The notes beneath the pieces were generated by a model. The model saw only the letters and a program-made list of their open reading frames with translations, was not told the origin of the DNA and did not search any database. A stretch of 29,122 nucleotides of DNA from Geobacter sp. UBA6802 (GTDB taxonomy: Bacteria; Desulfobacterota; Desulfuromonadia; Geobacterales; Pseudopelobacteraceae), in the NCBI GenBank assembly GCA_002452325.1, contig DKFG01000104.1, forward strand, positions 835-29,956, written 5' to 3'. Position numbers and translations under genes: made by a program. Below, piece by piece: positions 29,075 through 29,122 of this stretch (positions are counted from its first letter, which is position 1; every line of letters starts with the position of its first letter).

Positions 29075-29110
29075 CCCCTCTCCCTGAGGGAGAGGGCTAG
29101 GGTGAGGGGG
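29075..29110. repeat. REP-like CCCTCTCCC hairpin repeat
   Basis: CCCTCTCCC (29076-29084), TGA, then the exact complement GGGAGAGGG, followed by CTAGGGTGAGGGGG. Sequences of this type are widespread intergenic repeats in proteobacterial genomes. It may also slow RNA polymerase after the transferase gene, but it lacks a U-tract. Confidence 0.7.
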
Positions 29111-29122
29111 AACTACCTGATA

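Noticed and set aside
1..29122. tRNA, rRNA, CRISPR array, insertion sequence or phage genes
   Set aside because: No cloverleaf with CCA end, regular spaced repeat array, transposase or phage protein was recognised on either strand.

Overview
The window looks like chromosome from a Geobacter/Trichlorobacter-type member of the Desulfuromonadota. The grounds are balanced GC, tight 4-base ATGA/GTGA gene overlaps, abundant c-di-GMP and two-component signalling, a cytoplasmic [NiFe] hydrogenase, several secreted rhodaneses, and a CCG-domain iron-sulfur protein. No tRNA, rRNA, CRISPR array, transposase or prophage gene was seen. The taxonomic placement is an inference from gene content, not from a database search.

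Layout. (1) 1-5656: a translationally coupled hydrogenase operon. It holds a partial V4R-like protein, [NiFe] small and large subunits, a 2[4Fe-4S] ferredoxin, a second V4R-like protein, a maturation protease and a soluble methyl-accepting chemotaxis protein, so it may couple H2 oxidation or sensing to taxis. (2) 5703-8150: a membrane diguanylate cyclase with a periplasmic solute-binding sensor, then a 34-residue rubredoxin-like protein and a terminator. (3) 8238-14099: a signalling operon with two tandem ferritin-like proteins, HDOD, PilZ, a hybrid histidine kinase, and a response regulator whose HD-GYP domain has lost about 36 residues. (4) 14125-19680: a zinc-ribbon membrane protein and a LysR regulator face right-reading genes for a secreted rhodanese, a CCG-domain iron-sulfur protein, a DUF3047 protein and a TVP38 membrane protein. 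A triple-rhodanese lipoprotein converges on them. (5) 19875-21323: an orphan ParB-like protein and an AbrB/RelE-type toxin-antitoxin pair. (6) 21446-25119: a two-gene operon encoding a 994-residue radical SAM + ArsM-like methyltransferase + DUF5714 fusion and a TIGR04283-type glycosyltransferase. (7) 25191-29045: five small secreted proteins of unknown function, one built from 17-residue repeats, then a TIGR04282-type transferase. A decayed copy of that transferase gene lies about 600 bases upstream.

The strongest candidate for an undescribed system is region 6, together with 4 and 7. One polypeptide joins a CX3CX2C radical SAM domain to a methyltransferase that keeps the three cysteine contexts of arsenite methyltransferase ArsM (YGCG, SNC, GEC). 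It is coupled to a transferase family known from rSAM/selenodomain (ArsS, arsenosugar-type) loci, and the sister transferase family lies a few genes away. A LysR regulator of the type linked to selenium metabolism, rhodaneses and a TVP38 protein are also in the window. This suggests a metalloid or chalcogen natural-product pathway in which one fusion replaces the separate ArsM and ArsS proteins.

Other notable items are a G-rich repeat family placed in-frame inside genes, 7-7-7 palindromes at both rhodanese promoters, a perfect 22-bp palindrome beside a promoter with no gene, and a chemoreceptor with two successive signalling tips.
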